The notes below the pieces were generated by a model. That model saw nothing but the letters and a program-made list of their open reading frames with translations, was not told the DNA's origin and did no database searches. Source: Trochalopteron elliotii (lineage: Eukaryota > Chordata > Aves > Passeriformes > Leiothrichidae). From it: DNA of 64,000 bases. Below are positions 14,398 to 25,700 of the stretch, piece by piece. The stretch covers positions 718,059 to 782,058 of the forward strand of contig JANPWX010000358.1 in assembly GCA_024734555.1 (NCBI GenBank), in the 5' to 3' direction. How positions within the stretch are numbered: position 1 is the first letter of the stretch; each line of letters starts with the position of its first letter. Position numbers and translations under genes: made by a program.

Positions 14398-14730
14398 GGT
14401 TTCAAACTGAGAGTAGGTTTACATTAGATATTAGATATTAGATATTAGATATTAGATATTAGATATTAGATATTAGATATTAGATATTAGATATTAGATA
14501 TTAGATATTAGATATTAGATAGAAACTCCTTACTGAGAGGTGAGAAGGCACTGGAACAGGTTGCCCAGAGAAGTTGTGGATGTCCCATCCCTGGGAGTGT
14601 TCAGTGTCAGGTTGAACAGGACTTTGAGCAACCTGGTCTAGTGTGAGGTGTCCCTGCCCATGACAGGGGGGTTGGAACTAGGGAATTTTTAAGATCCCTT
14701 CCAACCCAACCCATTCTATAATTCTGTGAA
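14398..14730 (+). mobile_element. CR1 LINE 3' fragment, plus orientation, interrupted by a satellite
   Basis: The right part (from about 14521) carries the classic CR1 3' region: 'ggcactggaacaggttgccc', 'gtggatgtcccatccctggg', 'ttgagcaacctggtctagtg', then 'cccttccaacccaaccc' and the octamer-type terminus ATTCTATA-ATTCTGTG. The left part (about 14398-14422) matches the section that precedes this in other CR1 copies. The two halves are separated by a heptamer array (14423-14520) grown from CR1 sequence. The copy is 5'-truncated and shows no coding potential. Confidence 0.9.
14423..14520. repeat. (ATTAGAT)n heptamer array, 14 copies, inside CR1
   Basis: Ninety-eight bases made of 14 identical 7-bp units with no visible interruption. 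It sits exactly where CR1 copies carry a single TTAGATATTAGG-like motif, so the array appears to have grown by expansion of a CR1-internal sequence. Confidence 0.97.
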
Positions 14731-17700
14731 GATGGATAGGGGAAAGGGTAAAGGCCAAAGGGGACAAGAAAGAGGCAGTGAAGGTATAGCCAAAGATCTC
14801 CATCTATACCAACTACCTGATCCTTCTACTCACTTTTCCATTTGAATTCTAACTGACATTACAGAAAGTCTTTTTACTGCTGTGCATAAAACAAATCTTT
14901 CCAAACTCTTTGAGACAACAGTGTATTCCCAGCTGATCCCCAAAGACAGGTCCAATTTCTTCATGGTCGTGATTACTCTTCAAAAGAAAAAACATGAAGA
15001 ACTATGGCCAGGGAATGGGATTTTTTTTTTTAATAGGAATCAGCCAGCCCAGTATTGGTACAAGAATAGTTAAATACAGTGGACCAAATGTCAAACTATG
15101 AGAAGAATGACTCAAATTAGAGAAGCATAGATAGAAGAAGCTAACAAAAACATCTCTTCCTGTGAGGACACTAGCACAGCCAAATACTCATCTTTGTAGG
15201 TCACCCAGTTTAAAGAGCAATGGGTGGGGGGGAAAAATCTGGGTTTGATATTTTGTACCCTAGACTACAAAGGAATCACTGCAGATATATAAATAAAAGA
15301 CAGCTGGGCTGAGATTTCAGATCACCTACACCCATCAGAAAGGGAGCCAGACTGTGCTCTCCTGTTTGTTACCTGGACTAATGCTCAACTCAGTCAATAC
15401 TTTAGAGGCAAAGAGAGACAGAGCAGAGCAATGTTTTATTAAAAGGTTTCAATCACCCACATTGCCACAGAAACAGCAAAGAAAATTACATAGCCCAGGG
15501 GGAGAAACCTTTGATTTAAATATCTGTAAAAATGTGTGGAAAAAAAGGGAAGAGCTCCTGCCTGGGAAAATCATGAGCCTGTCTCAAAGTCTATAAGACT
15601 ATCTAAGCAGAGGAAGTGAATGAATAACTGTGGCACATACATGGGTGGCTGAAAGTGCAGCCTGAGCAGTAATTGGCTCTATTGGTGCTCCTCTGATTAG
15701 CTGGTTTTGGCTACAGCACTTGTCAGACCCACGCTGAGTGCACAGTACAAAAGTATTCACACTGCACTGAAGAATGTCTCAGATCAGCCGGTGGATCCCT
15801 GCAGAGAAGCAGCAAACACAGATCTGAAGGATGCAGTCTCCAGGGAGGGCTTTAAATCCTTACTTCATGTCACTAATTCCTCATTATCTAGAGCTGGAAG
15901 AAAAAAGACTCCTGGAACAGATTCAGATGCTCCTGTTACTTTTCACTACCTCAGAAATGAAGGAAGAGAGAAGAAAATTGATGATGCTTCTGGGGAGAGA
16001 AATTTACGAACAAAATCACATTAATCACTGAATGTAGGTGGTTTGAACTCTTTACCAAAATACCCATCAGAGAGCTGCTAATGAACTGAAACAGCAAAGG
16101 GATCAGCTTGTTGGTATAGGAAGGAAAGGTTACACACTGGTAAATCTCCAGAGAGACTCCTGACAGGGAGTGGTCTCAGCTGGGGACATGTCACAGAGGG
16201 CATGGGAGAAGATGAGTCACCTCATGTCCTTACAGTGACACAGCACCACCACAGTCTGTGGGCACAGCACCAGCAAACATGAATGGAAGAGATCAAGGAA
16301 ATCAGGCACTTCCGAGTGAGAAGTATTTTTATGTGTAGACTTGCACACCTACTGTGTCTGCTCCAGAGTTATGGCTAAGGTCCCCCTTTCAGCTCATTCA
16401 GCTCTGAAGTCAGCTCCATGGATGTCTGCTACATCCTCAAAATCCTGACACGGCCACTCTGCAGAATGACAGAGAAATTCCACAGAACATTAATTATTTG
16501 CATCCACACTCTGGTAATCACCACCAAAAAGCAATTTGGAGAGCATCAGCCAGCATCACAGTATGCCAGCAAATGCTGTTGTGTTTTCTGAGCTGACTCA
16601 CTGATTCAAACACCCTGGTCAGATATAAGCAGTTTAGGCTATTAATAGTAGCATTAAGGAAAGACTTCCATATTCTGCTTGGGAGCTGCCTGTCCTTTCT
16701 CACCCTGTCCTCCCTCCCAGCTAAATTATGTTATGTGGTGACTAAATGAAATGTGAGGAACAGCAGAACAGATCACAGCTTAGATCAGATATTTCCAAAG
16801 TGGCCTGAGGACAGTTGATCATTATTTACTTGCAACACACAATGAACAGAGATGAAGGTTAAATGTGCTTTTCTACCCAGAAGATATCAATCTTGTATGT
16901 ATACACAGAGGAAATAGCAACTGCACTTCACACAAGCTGAGAATTTGGTTCCCAGGACAAAACCAACCAGTCTATGGTTACAAACATCTCTTCAGCCTCT
17001 TGGGGCTCTGACTCCTGAGCATTGGCACTGAAGTAATAAAACACTTGCATGTTGCTGCCCACACTGAACACAAGATTCGAGGGGGTGAAGCTGCCAGGCT
17101 CTGACACCAGTCATACCACTTGCAAAGACATGGACACACATGGAGAGATCACGTTGGATGGGCTGAACATCTCTCCCACCACTTCTGTCTTTATTCTTTG
17201 CCAGTATCTCAAGATACCATTTCTCAATGGAAACCTGAGGTTCGTATCAAGGCCTCCATTTACACTGGATTGCTCAAAATGCCTCCAAAACAGCCTCAGC
17301 TTTATCTGAAGTCAACATCAGCCTCTATTCTTTGTTTTACTCTTTATTTTTTATTTATTTGTCTAAAACCTACTGAAAGAGGCTCTGAAACCTTCTCTCC
17401 CATGATTTTGTCCCTTCAGGTTCCAAAGCAAAAAGCAATTTTTCCTAATGGTTAACATTAAAGAAATACTGAGCTGATTGGTCTTTTGGGATTTCTTGAG
17501 GGTGTTTTCTTTAAAAAAAAATTAAAATTGTTTTTTAAACCTTTTTCCTGAAAGTTGGAAGCGATTTGTTGATCTTCGAGAATCAGGGGAAAAATTGAGA
17601 AAAATTCTATCTGTCATTCTGAAGGGATTTTTAGGGAAAAAAAAATCAAAATCTGTTTCTCTTTTAGCAAGAATCAACTTTGCTGCTCATGCATAAAGCT

Positions 17701-17928
17701 GTGATGAAATATACTGTAGCATCTTGCCATCATGAAATATGAATACTATTTGTTAAACTCTTCAGCACACAGATGAGACTAATGAAAGTATTCTAGAGGA
17801 AGACACTTGTCACTGAAGATGTTTTGTCTCACTATTGTGAAGTTGACTCAGCATTATTCAATTGATGATTCATTATTTTGCACATTATTTCAAATCCCAG
17901 TCCTACAAGGACCCTCCTGTACCAGGTG

Positions 17929-17954
17929 CTTTGTTCCATGAACATGGAACAAAG
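17929..17954. other. Perfect 12-bp inverted repeat with 2-bp spacer
   Basis: CTTTGTTCCATG is followed by AA and then its exact reverse complement CATGGAACAAAG. The arms contain TGTTCC and GGAACA half-sites in everted arrangement. It lies about 1.3 kb upstream of the CCDC3 start region. Whether it binds a dimeric regulator or is a chance palindrome is unknown. Confidence 0.7.
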
Positions 17955-18780
17955 AGTCACCTTCTGCTTCCAAGAGCTCCAAGTCCTTTTAGAGGACTGG
18001 AGAGGCAGATGGAGACAAACAGAGGGTAAGATTAAAGGAACCAGTCAGGACATGCTGCCAGACTTTGAGTAACCTTTACAGCCAGGGAGAAATTTAACTG
18101 TGACTGTGTCTCCATGATATTCATACAAAAAAAAAAAGAGCTCCAAAATATTTTAAGCATCCCATGCCCATTCTTGACTATTATTCCAAGTGAGCTCAGA
18201 TGTGGGAAAAGGAGAATATTGAAATAGAAAGATTGTTGGGGGCTGTGAGTGGTGCAAGGTCCCCAGGGATCCTTGGGAGAAGCTCCACAGCAGTTTGTAT
18301 GAGAGGAGAGGGTCAGTCTTTAAGCTATCTGCCAAAAAGTTGGAGAAGCCCCAAGCTGCATCAGACTGTTCTAGGATGAAGCAGTGGGAAGTCAAAAATA
18401 TATTGAAAGCAGGCTTTTTATTTTACCTTGCTCACCAGATGGATTTTGGAAAACGATTGCAGGCTGCTAGGAAAGGCTGGTCTCCTACACTTGCAAGTTT
18501 TTCTCCAGCCTCATTTGAAGTGGGAGAAGTGGATGACTAGAGTTACAGATTTCTACACAAACCTTAAATTTCCCAGGATTTTCTTTCCTAGGGAAGCTGT
18601 GCACAGCCCCCTGTTCCACTGGGACCTTTGCACTTCCAAAACCCTGCGAGCCACACCTTCACCTTCCAAAGCCCTGGGTGCCACCAAGTGCTCACCGCGG
18701 GTCCAGGGAGTGTCTGGCAGCAGCTGCCCTCCCCCAGGAGCGTGCCTGCCTTTCCCATCTCTGCTCTTCTACATCTTCCC

Positions 18781-19145
18781 TCTTTGCAGTCTCCGTCCTG
18801 TCCACCTCTTCCCTTTGCATTCCTCCTCTTTGCAACTCTGCCTTTGCATCCCTCCCTCCCCTTTGCATCCCTCCCTTTTCACCTCCCCCTTTGCACCTCT
18901 CTCGCTTACATCCCTCCCCTTTGCCTCTCTGCCCCCTTCGCATCTCTGCCTTTTCCCATCCCTCCCCTTCGCATCTCTGCTCCTCGCATCTCTGCCCCCG
19001 TACACCCCCTGCCCCTCGACCCTCTGCATCTTCGCCCTTTCGCGCCCCTGCCCGCTCGGCTCTCAGCCCTCTGGGCATCTGCCCCTGGCCCCCACCACTC
19101 CTCCCTCCCGCCCCTTTGCACCCGCACCCTTCTCATCTCCGCCTT
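18781..19145. repeat. Degenerate pyrimidine-rich minisatellite in the CCDC3 promoter
   Basis: An imperfect repeat with a unit of roughly 16-22 bp on the theme CCCCTTTGCATCTCTGCC, drifting toward CCCTTCGCATCTCTGCC in the middle. The + strand is almost entirely pyrimidine apart from the GCA core. TTTGCAT occurs at 18814, 18843 and 18862, with TTTGCAC/TTCGCAT variants further on. Long open frames on both strands across this block arise from the biased composition and are not genes. Confidence 0.8.
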
Positions 19146-19267
19146 GCTACCCCTGTGCGCTCTCGCCCAGCCCCGGTCCCCCGCAGCCCCCGGGGCAGCC
19201 CGCAGCTCCTCCGGGCCGTCCTGCCCCCCGCTCCAACCCCCTGACTCCCGGCCCGGAGCCGCCCGCG

Positions 19268-19756
19268 ATGCCACCTCTGCCGGTGCCGGTGCCGGTGCTG
19301 GTGCTGGGGCTGGTGCTGGTGCTGGGGGTGAACCTCTTGCGCTACCCTGCTTNNNNNNNNNNNNNNNNNNNNNNNNNNNNNNNNNNNNNNNNNNNNNNNN
19401 NNNNNNNNNNNNNNNNNNNNGGGCGGCTGCCAGCTGCCGGCGGAGTGGCGGCCGCTCAGCGAGGGCTGCCGGGCCGAGCTGGCCGCGATCATCGTGTACG
19501 CGCGGGTGCTGGCGCTGCATCCCGACCCCTACGGCGCCTACAACTACCTGCCCTGGCAGAGGGACCCCCCCGGCGGGCCCCAGCAGGGAGCGGGGGACCT
19601 CTTTTACTCGGCCGAGATCGAGCTGCTGTGCGACCAGGCGTGGGGCAGCATGCTGGAGGTGCCCGCCGGCTCCCGCCTCAACCTCACCGGCCTCGGATAC
19701 TTCTCCTGCCACTCGCACACCGTTATGCAGGGCTACGCTTATTTCTTCTTCCTCCG
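19268..19756 (+). CDS. CCDC3: CCDC3 exon 1 (signal peptide and N-terminal domain), contains assembly gap
   Basis: After the gap, 19428-19756 encodes 109 codons plus two bases: CQLPAEWRPLSEGC, YARVLALHPDPYG, LFYSAEIELLCDQ, GSMLEVPAGSRLNLTG, FSCHSHTVMQGYAYFFFL, ending in CG with a GTGAGT donor at 19757. Before the gap, ATG 19268 (G at -3, fair Kozak context) opens a strongly hydrophobic Val/Leu-rich stretch suited to a signal peptide. This ATG is in frame 2 while the post-gap frame is 0, so with the literal 68 N bases they do not join. The gap length is therefore probably arbitrary, bases at the gap edge are wrong, or the true start is inside the gap. A Pro/Gly-rich loop (RDPPGGPQQGAGD) looks longer than in mammals. 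Confidence 0.88.
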
Positions 19757-22700
19757 GTGAGTCCCGGGGTCGGGGGGTGCGGGAAGGGGTTGGGATGTCG
19801 CACCCTGGCTACGGGACATCTCCGCGGGCGGGGGATGCGCGCCCGCTCCTGCCCGGAGGGTTCGCTCCGTCCCGCTGCCTCTCTCCCCGCAGCGCCTTCT
19901 CCTCTGCGCTTCCACACACAGTTACATAGGGAAGGAAAAACCCGAAACACCAAACTCCGATAGTATTCCAGCATTGTCGGCCAGCACACTCACAGGGAGC
20001 TGCTGTTGAGTAGCTCGTGGGTTCTGCTGCTTTTGTTTTTACGGCGGGACTATCGCCGTAACGACGGTCAGAGAGCTGGAGAGAGGCCAGAGCCTGTTTG
20101 CCGAAGTCTGGCATGGGAGTTTGAAACCCATCCCCAGATACTCACCCGATAGCTTTCCATCGACTCTCCCAAGTCCCAGCCAAACCCTGACTTTGGGCTC
20201 ATCGAAAGAATAAGAAAATAAACCACAATGTGGGAACAGAGCCATCACCATGACCTTTCAATTCAAGAGCATTTGCAAAATGCTGCTCAGTGGCTTGTTT
20301 TGAAATACTTCGTATATTCTTACACTGGGTGTGTAACAAAACTCATTTTGATCCTGTCTAGGACTGAGTCTGCAGCAACATCTTTAAACACACTTTATTA
20401 ACACAAGTTATTTACTGACTGCTTGAGGGAGTACTTAAACTCTGGGCTCAAGGGCAAAGTGATGAAAATTCAGTAGAAACTTTGGCCCAAAATACAGATT
20501 TGCCTCCTTCGTAGGGTTTCACGGGTGTCTGCAGGGTGGAAGGAGCCTGTTTGGTCCTTACTGCTGCTGCCTGATGCAGTCCTTGTGGTGGAAATTGTCA
20601 TTTTGGTAACTTACGTGCCAGGAGAGCTGAGAGCCACTTGCTGGTTAAAAGTCTGTGTGACTTTTTGTTGAGCCAGGCTGACGTGTGACAGGTGACTTCT
20701 GCAGGAGAGAGAGTGCTGTTCATTCTCACAGCAGGCTGCCCTTGCAATCTGTGTTCCAGAATGGATGAGAACTACATCCTCCTGCCACATGGAGTCAACT
20801 TCCAGGAGGCAATTTTCCCTGATACCCAGGAGAACAGAAGGATGTTTGCCAGCCTTTTCCAGTTTTCAAACTGCTCACAGGCACAGCACGTGTTGAGCTT
20901 CTCCAGTGACTGGGAGATTCAAGAGGACAACCGGGTAAGGAATTTGTTTGCTTTCCAGTGCTTGTTTTCAAAGTGGGCACAGGCATCCCCATGTCCTTTG
21001 TGAACACATGTGTATGAATGCAGAGCAGCAGGTCCCTGATTTTCCTGTTCCTTGGGTAGTATCACTAGCAAAGTAACACACTGGTGAGGAGACATTAAAC
21101 TCTTTTCAAAGCTGACCTCTGTGTTAACCTCTTTAGCTTCTTGTGGACCTGAGCAAAGTTTGGTATCAACTTGTTCATGAGCAATAGGTTGAAAATAGCA
21201 TTACTTGTGATCCTGCCCTCCCCCACCCAGATCATTCCTGGGTTTGTATCTCTAGACCTCATTTTTTAATTTCAGCTGAAATGTTCAGGAAGAGATCTTT
21301 GCTTTTGAACTTCTGTGTTCATCTCATGTAGTGAGAGCAGTGCCTGGACCATGTCAGACTGTAAGGGATTATTCTTGCCTGACTTCACATAACAGCATAA
21401 ACATCTACTGAACTAATCTCCTTGAGCTGTCTTTGTAGCAGCTGGGGAAAAATAGACTCTTGAGGGCATGTTTCATGTGAGCAATGAGAGCAGGGTTCCT
21501 CTGAGCGATGTCAGCACTTACTTCTGAACAAGACAGATGAAATGTCTCTTTCTCCTTTCAAGGAAGGCCACAGAAAGCAGTTCACCCTCTAGGTGATCCT
21601 CCCTTAAGAATGTATGGAAAGTCCAAAGATGACCACTGTTGGTGGCTTCTGAGCCCCTTTATGGGATTGCAGTGTGTGTAATAAATGCAGGATTTTAATA
21701 AATGCTTATTTGGCAGAGAGGAGCAACCAGTTATCATGTGTGTGCATGTTCTGGATGTGCATATACTTTTGAAAAAGGAGAACTTGGGGAGCTGGTTTAC
21801 TGCCAAACTTTGTTTTGTGAGGCTGGTGGTTCCCCTGGTAGCTGAGAACAATTTAAGCACCTCTCTGGGTCAGGATGGACAGGACAGGTGTCATCACTTG
21901 TATCTTTTGTGGATTCACCCAAGGCATGATGTTTATGTATGACAGCAGATGTATGAGTGGCTTGTTTGGGAGATGGATGGAGGGAATTCAGTAGCTGGCT
22001 GAGCCCTTTCCTTTCACCACCTGGACAAATGCCAGCATACAAAGTTTGAGCTGCTTTGTGGCCATCTGGCCAGTGACACAGCTCCTCTCCTTGGGATGCC
22101 CCATGAACAAGTATTTTCTTGCTGCTGATATTTTGAGGAGTGAGTATGGAATATATTCACATATATACGTATCAAATATATTCATATATATATGTTCAAA
22201 TATATGTGTGAGCACAGCAGCAGAAATTGATGTTTAGGAGGAAATTAGTTATCCTACAATTAAATTGCAGAGCTGCAACCCTGGCTGGGAAAGAAGGGGG
22301 AGGTGGAGAGCCCTGGTCCCAGCCCTGCCTCCTCCCTCCCACCCTCCCTGGTCGCCAGTGTCACAAGCAACATACTTGGCAAATAAAGGTGCTGCTGCTG
22401 CCAAATCCACAGATTTTGTCCAGGGGAGCAAAGTGGCATTGGGGAGCCACCAGATCCAACTGCCAGTGTCTGCTTGTGATGCCTCTGCACTGTTTATTTT
22501 GTCATGCTGAGCTAAATGTAGGGGGATCTTGATGGGCTGATGCTCCTTTATGCCAGCAGTGAATCTCACTGGTGAGCTTTAATGGAAATCACCAGGCAGA
22601 AACCCCCAGGGTAAGTTGGGACAGCCCTCAGCATATGTATCAAAAGTGCATTTCAGCTGTTGCACTCTTTGACCCTGGCAGCTGTGAGCAGACTGGGGGG

Positions 22701-25700
22701 GATTAGAGCTGCTGGTCCCACCGACAGGGGCTGGGGGCTTTACGTGCTTCCACCCCCACCCATCCAGTGAACAAATTCAGCACAACTGATGGACACTTTG
22801 TCTCGCCTTCATAATGTAAAGTAAAAGCTTCCTCTGCACCAGTTAAAAATAGTGGGGCTGACTGTGCTCCCATTCAGCTCCTGCATCTGTGTTTGCCCAG
22901 CTGAGGGCTGGCTCCCGGCGCCTGCTGCCCCAGCCTGGGAAAGGGATGACATTTCTGGCTGCTGCAATATCAGGAATTTGTTCCTCAGCTCTTCCCAGGT
23001 ACAGCTCTCTTCAGTTTCCCTCCTCTCTCTGCCTTGTTACATGTAGTGGTGGCTTTCCCAATTGTCACCATGTCTGCTCACATCCCATCACAGTGTGAGC
23101 AGTTTCCATTTCCAAATGTGCTCGGCTGAGCTGCCCCATGCTGGCTCCTGAGCTGAAATGTGTGGTCTGTGCCAGCTTCATGGCACAGACAGTGAACATA
23201 ACTCAGAGCATTGTTCTTGAAGTTTTTGAAAAAGAACCTCTTTGGGAGCCTGGGTACACCCAAAGGAGGATTCTGTGAAGGTGTCAAGTTGGGAAGAGCT
23301 TGGACAGAGAGGGAAGGGTTGTCTGATGAGGCTCATACTGTAGTGAGGAGTCAGGGGTCTCACTAGCTGCTGTGTACTGACATAAATTGCTTAAAATACA
23401 TCATGGATGTTTTGTGCAGAGAGGAGAGGTGGAAATGTTGAGACATTCAGAACAGAAAGGATGAAAGTCTTATTCCAGGAGTTCATAGGTAGGGTCCTGC
23501 CTCCAGGTGTTGGAACAGCTGCATGCAGGGACAACTTAAAAAGCAGCAGCCCAGAGGAGGTTTGGAATAAATGAATGATGAATTTTTCTGTTTACAGCCA
23601 AATCCCATACTCTGAAAGTGTTTAGGAATCCTGCTCTTGGTATATTCCTGGGGTCGACACTTTAAGGGAGATTTTGGTGCTAGAAGCATGTGCAGTTGCA
23701 TTGGATAGTTTGTGTTTGCAGCTCTGGGATGCTCAGCCAGAATGTGAGAAAATCCCATGATGGATGAGTGTCTTTCCCTCATGTAATACTACTCCTAGCA
23801 AGAGGTCCCTTCTGCAGGGTGTGCTTGAGCTGGCCATGGAGCAGGTGACCCAAAAGTGACTACTGACATGTTGTCCTCCTGCTTGGCCTCTTCTGTCTGC
23901 AGTGCTCCTTGAATGCAGGCAGCCTTGTCTGGGCTGCCCAAGGGTTGAAATGGGGAAAAGACTGACAGCTCCTGTCCCTCCTTCCAGCAAATGTGTCTGA
24001 TGATGCAAAAGAGAGAAAAGAGATGTGCAGGAACTTTTTGACGCACTGGGATGTGCCACTGCCTTTTCCATCACCATAAAATGCTTTTAATTTTCAGAAA
24101 GCCCCATGGCATGTGATGAAAAGAGGTCAGACCCAAGGCACATCTCACTGAGTATAATACTTTCCTCATCCTGGGCCTGCTGCTTTTGCTGTAAGCTAAT
24201 TCCAGCTGCATTTTTAATCCCCTTGCAGTCTGGGCTAAGAGCCAAATACTGCTTTCCATAGTTTTCCAATAACTCCACAGCCTCATAAATTCACTTAGGC
24301 GCTTGTTCTGGCCATTTCAGAGTGCAATGATAGCTCCTGCCATTGTTTCCTTAGGCACTTGCATTTTGGCCTTCACATTTGCAGAGGTAAATACCAATGT
24401 GGCTTCATCTTGACTTTGTCTCAGCCCCTTAAGTGATGTTTGCAGATCTCTTGCTTGACTCCAGCTCGTTGTTGCAGTGGTTTCCACAAGATTGGTTCTA
24501 AAACCAAGGGATGATGCAGCACGTTGGGATTGTAATCTTGCTCCCCTGCAGAGTTTCACCATTTTAGTGCAAATCTAGGAGCTGTAATTTCTCCTTCTGG
24601 CCTTCTGCAGGGTTCTGTGATCTACTAAAGAGGACCTTGTTGCTTTATCTGCACACAAGGGATTACACAAGAAGTGACTTGAGGTCTGGCATCAATAAGG
24701 ACAGTAGAAATCTCTAGCAGCAATTATAGTTATTATTCAGAGGGGCAGAAATGTGTTCTTTTGGCCTCCCCCTTTATGTGTGCAGGAGAGTTGAAAAATG
24801 ACCCCAGGTGTATCACAACAAGGGACTGATGTCAAGGTGTCAAGCCAATTGTGAGCAACAGTGAGAGCACTGAGATAAAGTCCATGGAAATTACGGAGTC
24901 CAATAACTTCAATTAAGCTCAGAGATTGCAGATACCTTTTTGTAAGCCTCTCTCCCTGCATTGACTCAAGCAGCAGAGCCACAATCATGCTGTTACCTCA
25001 ATTGATTTAGATGAATGGACTTGCCTTCTGAGAGACCTCCAGAGCTTTATCTAGGTAATAATAGAGCTTTTATGAGAGTAGTCAGTGTCCCAAATAAAAA
25101 GCAAGATAATTAGTGGGTTAGCCTGGCAGTCTACAAATATCTGGTTTGCATCTTTGGGTTTGGATCTTCTTCTCTGGTGACACCATGGCTGCTGTAACAG
25201 ACTAATGACCTGACTGGGACACCTGGAGGACTTTGGAGCTGAAAAGGGAACTAGATAAGAAAAGCAATGTAATTGCATAAATGGCCTTGCCATTACTGTG
25301 CAAAGCAAAAATTAAATTAAATTACATTCCTCCTCTGTGGAAGTAGAGGAAATAGTTTCAGAATTATCTGTATTTTAGCAATTCCTGTGTGCATGGACTG
25401 GGAGCCACTGGGCTGGGTGAATCCCTGAGCCCATCTGTGGGAAGCAGCACATCTGCTGGTCCCAGCCTGTCTCTTCCCTGATGCTCTCAACCAGGTGAAT
25501 GGTAGAAGGTCTCAATCTGTGACACTTCACAGCACCATGAGGGCACAGGCCACAGAGAAATATTCACTTGTACTAAAGCTCTTTGTCTAGCAGAGAGGGG
25601 CTTGTTCACATGATGTTTGCTATGGGGACTTGTTTTGATCCATCTCCCAGGCAACACGCCCCTAGGGAGGGGGAAGAAAGAAGAAAAGTTGGGGAAGTCC

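Larger units (their letters stand above)
1..18640. other. Upstream intergenic region, no gene recognised
   Basis: About 18.6 kb precede the CCDC3 promoter. Open frames here are short (mostly under 150 codons), lie in all frames, lack any family I recognise, and are interrupted at the spacing expected of noncoding DNA. It holds two CR1 fragments (about 1574-1770 and 14398-14730), a (GGAT)n tract, a CR1-derived heptamer array, an A-rich stretch near 7271-7335, a GC-richer patch near 7580-7830 and a pyrimidine-rich patch near 10966-11220, listed separately. The rest is unique-looking AT-rich sequence in which I see nothing specific. By mammalian synteny, as I remember it, OPTN would lie further upstream, but no OPTN exon is visible. 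Confidence 0.7.
18650..19930 (+). promoter_or_regulatory. CCDC3: CCDC3 promoter CpG island
   Basis: GC content and CpG frequency rise steeply from about 18650, peak around the N gap and exon 1, and fall after about 19930 within intron 1. No TATA box is obvious upstream of the first ATG, which fits a CpG-island promoter with dispersed start sites. The transcription start cannot be placed from sequence alone; it should lie between the minisatellite (18781-19145) and the ATG candidate at 19268, or possibly within the minisatellite. The island edges are judged by eye. Confidence 0.75.

Noticed and set aside
18628..19929. 433-codon + frame and 270-codon minus frame over the promoter
   Set aside because: Overlapping open frames on both strands in a GC-rich, stop-poor CpG island; neither matches a protein family, and both cross the N gap.
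18428..19963. 511-codon + frame through the CCDC3 promoter and gap
   Set aside because: It spans the pyrimidine-rich minisatellite, the N run and intron 1, is in the wrong frame for CCDC3 after the gap, and its composition (Pro/Ser/Leu) follows from base bias.
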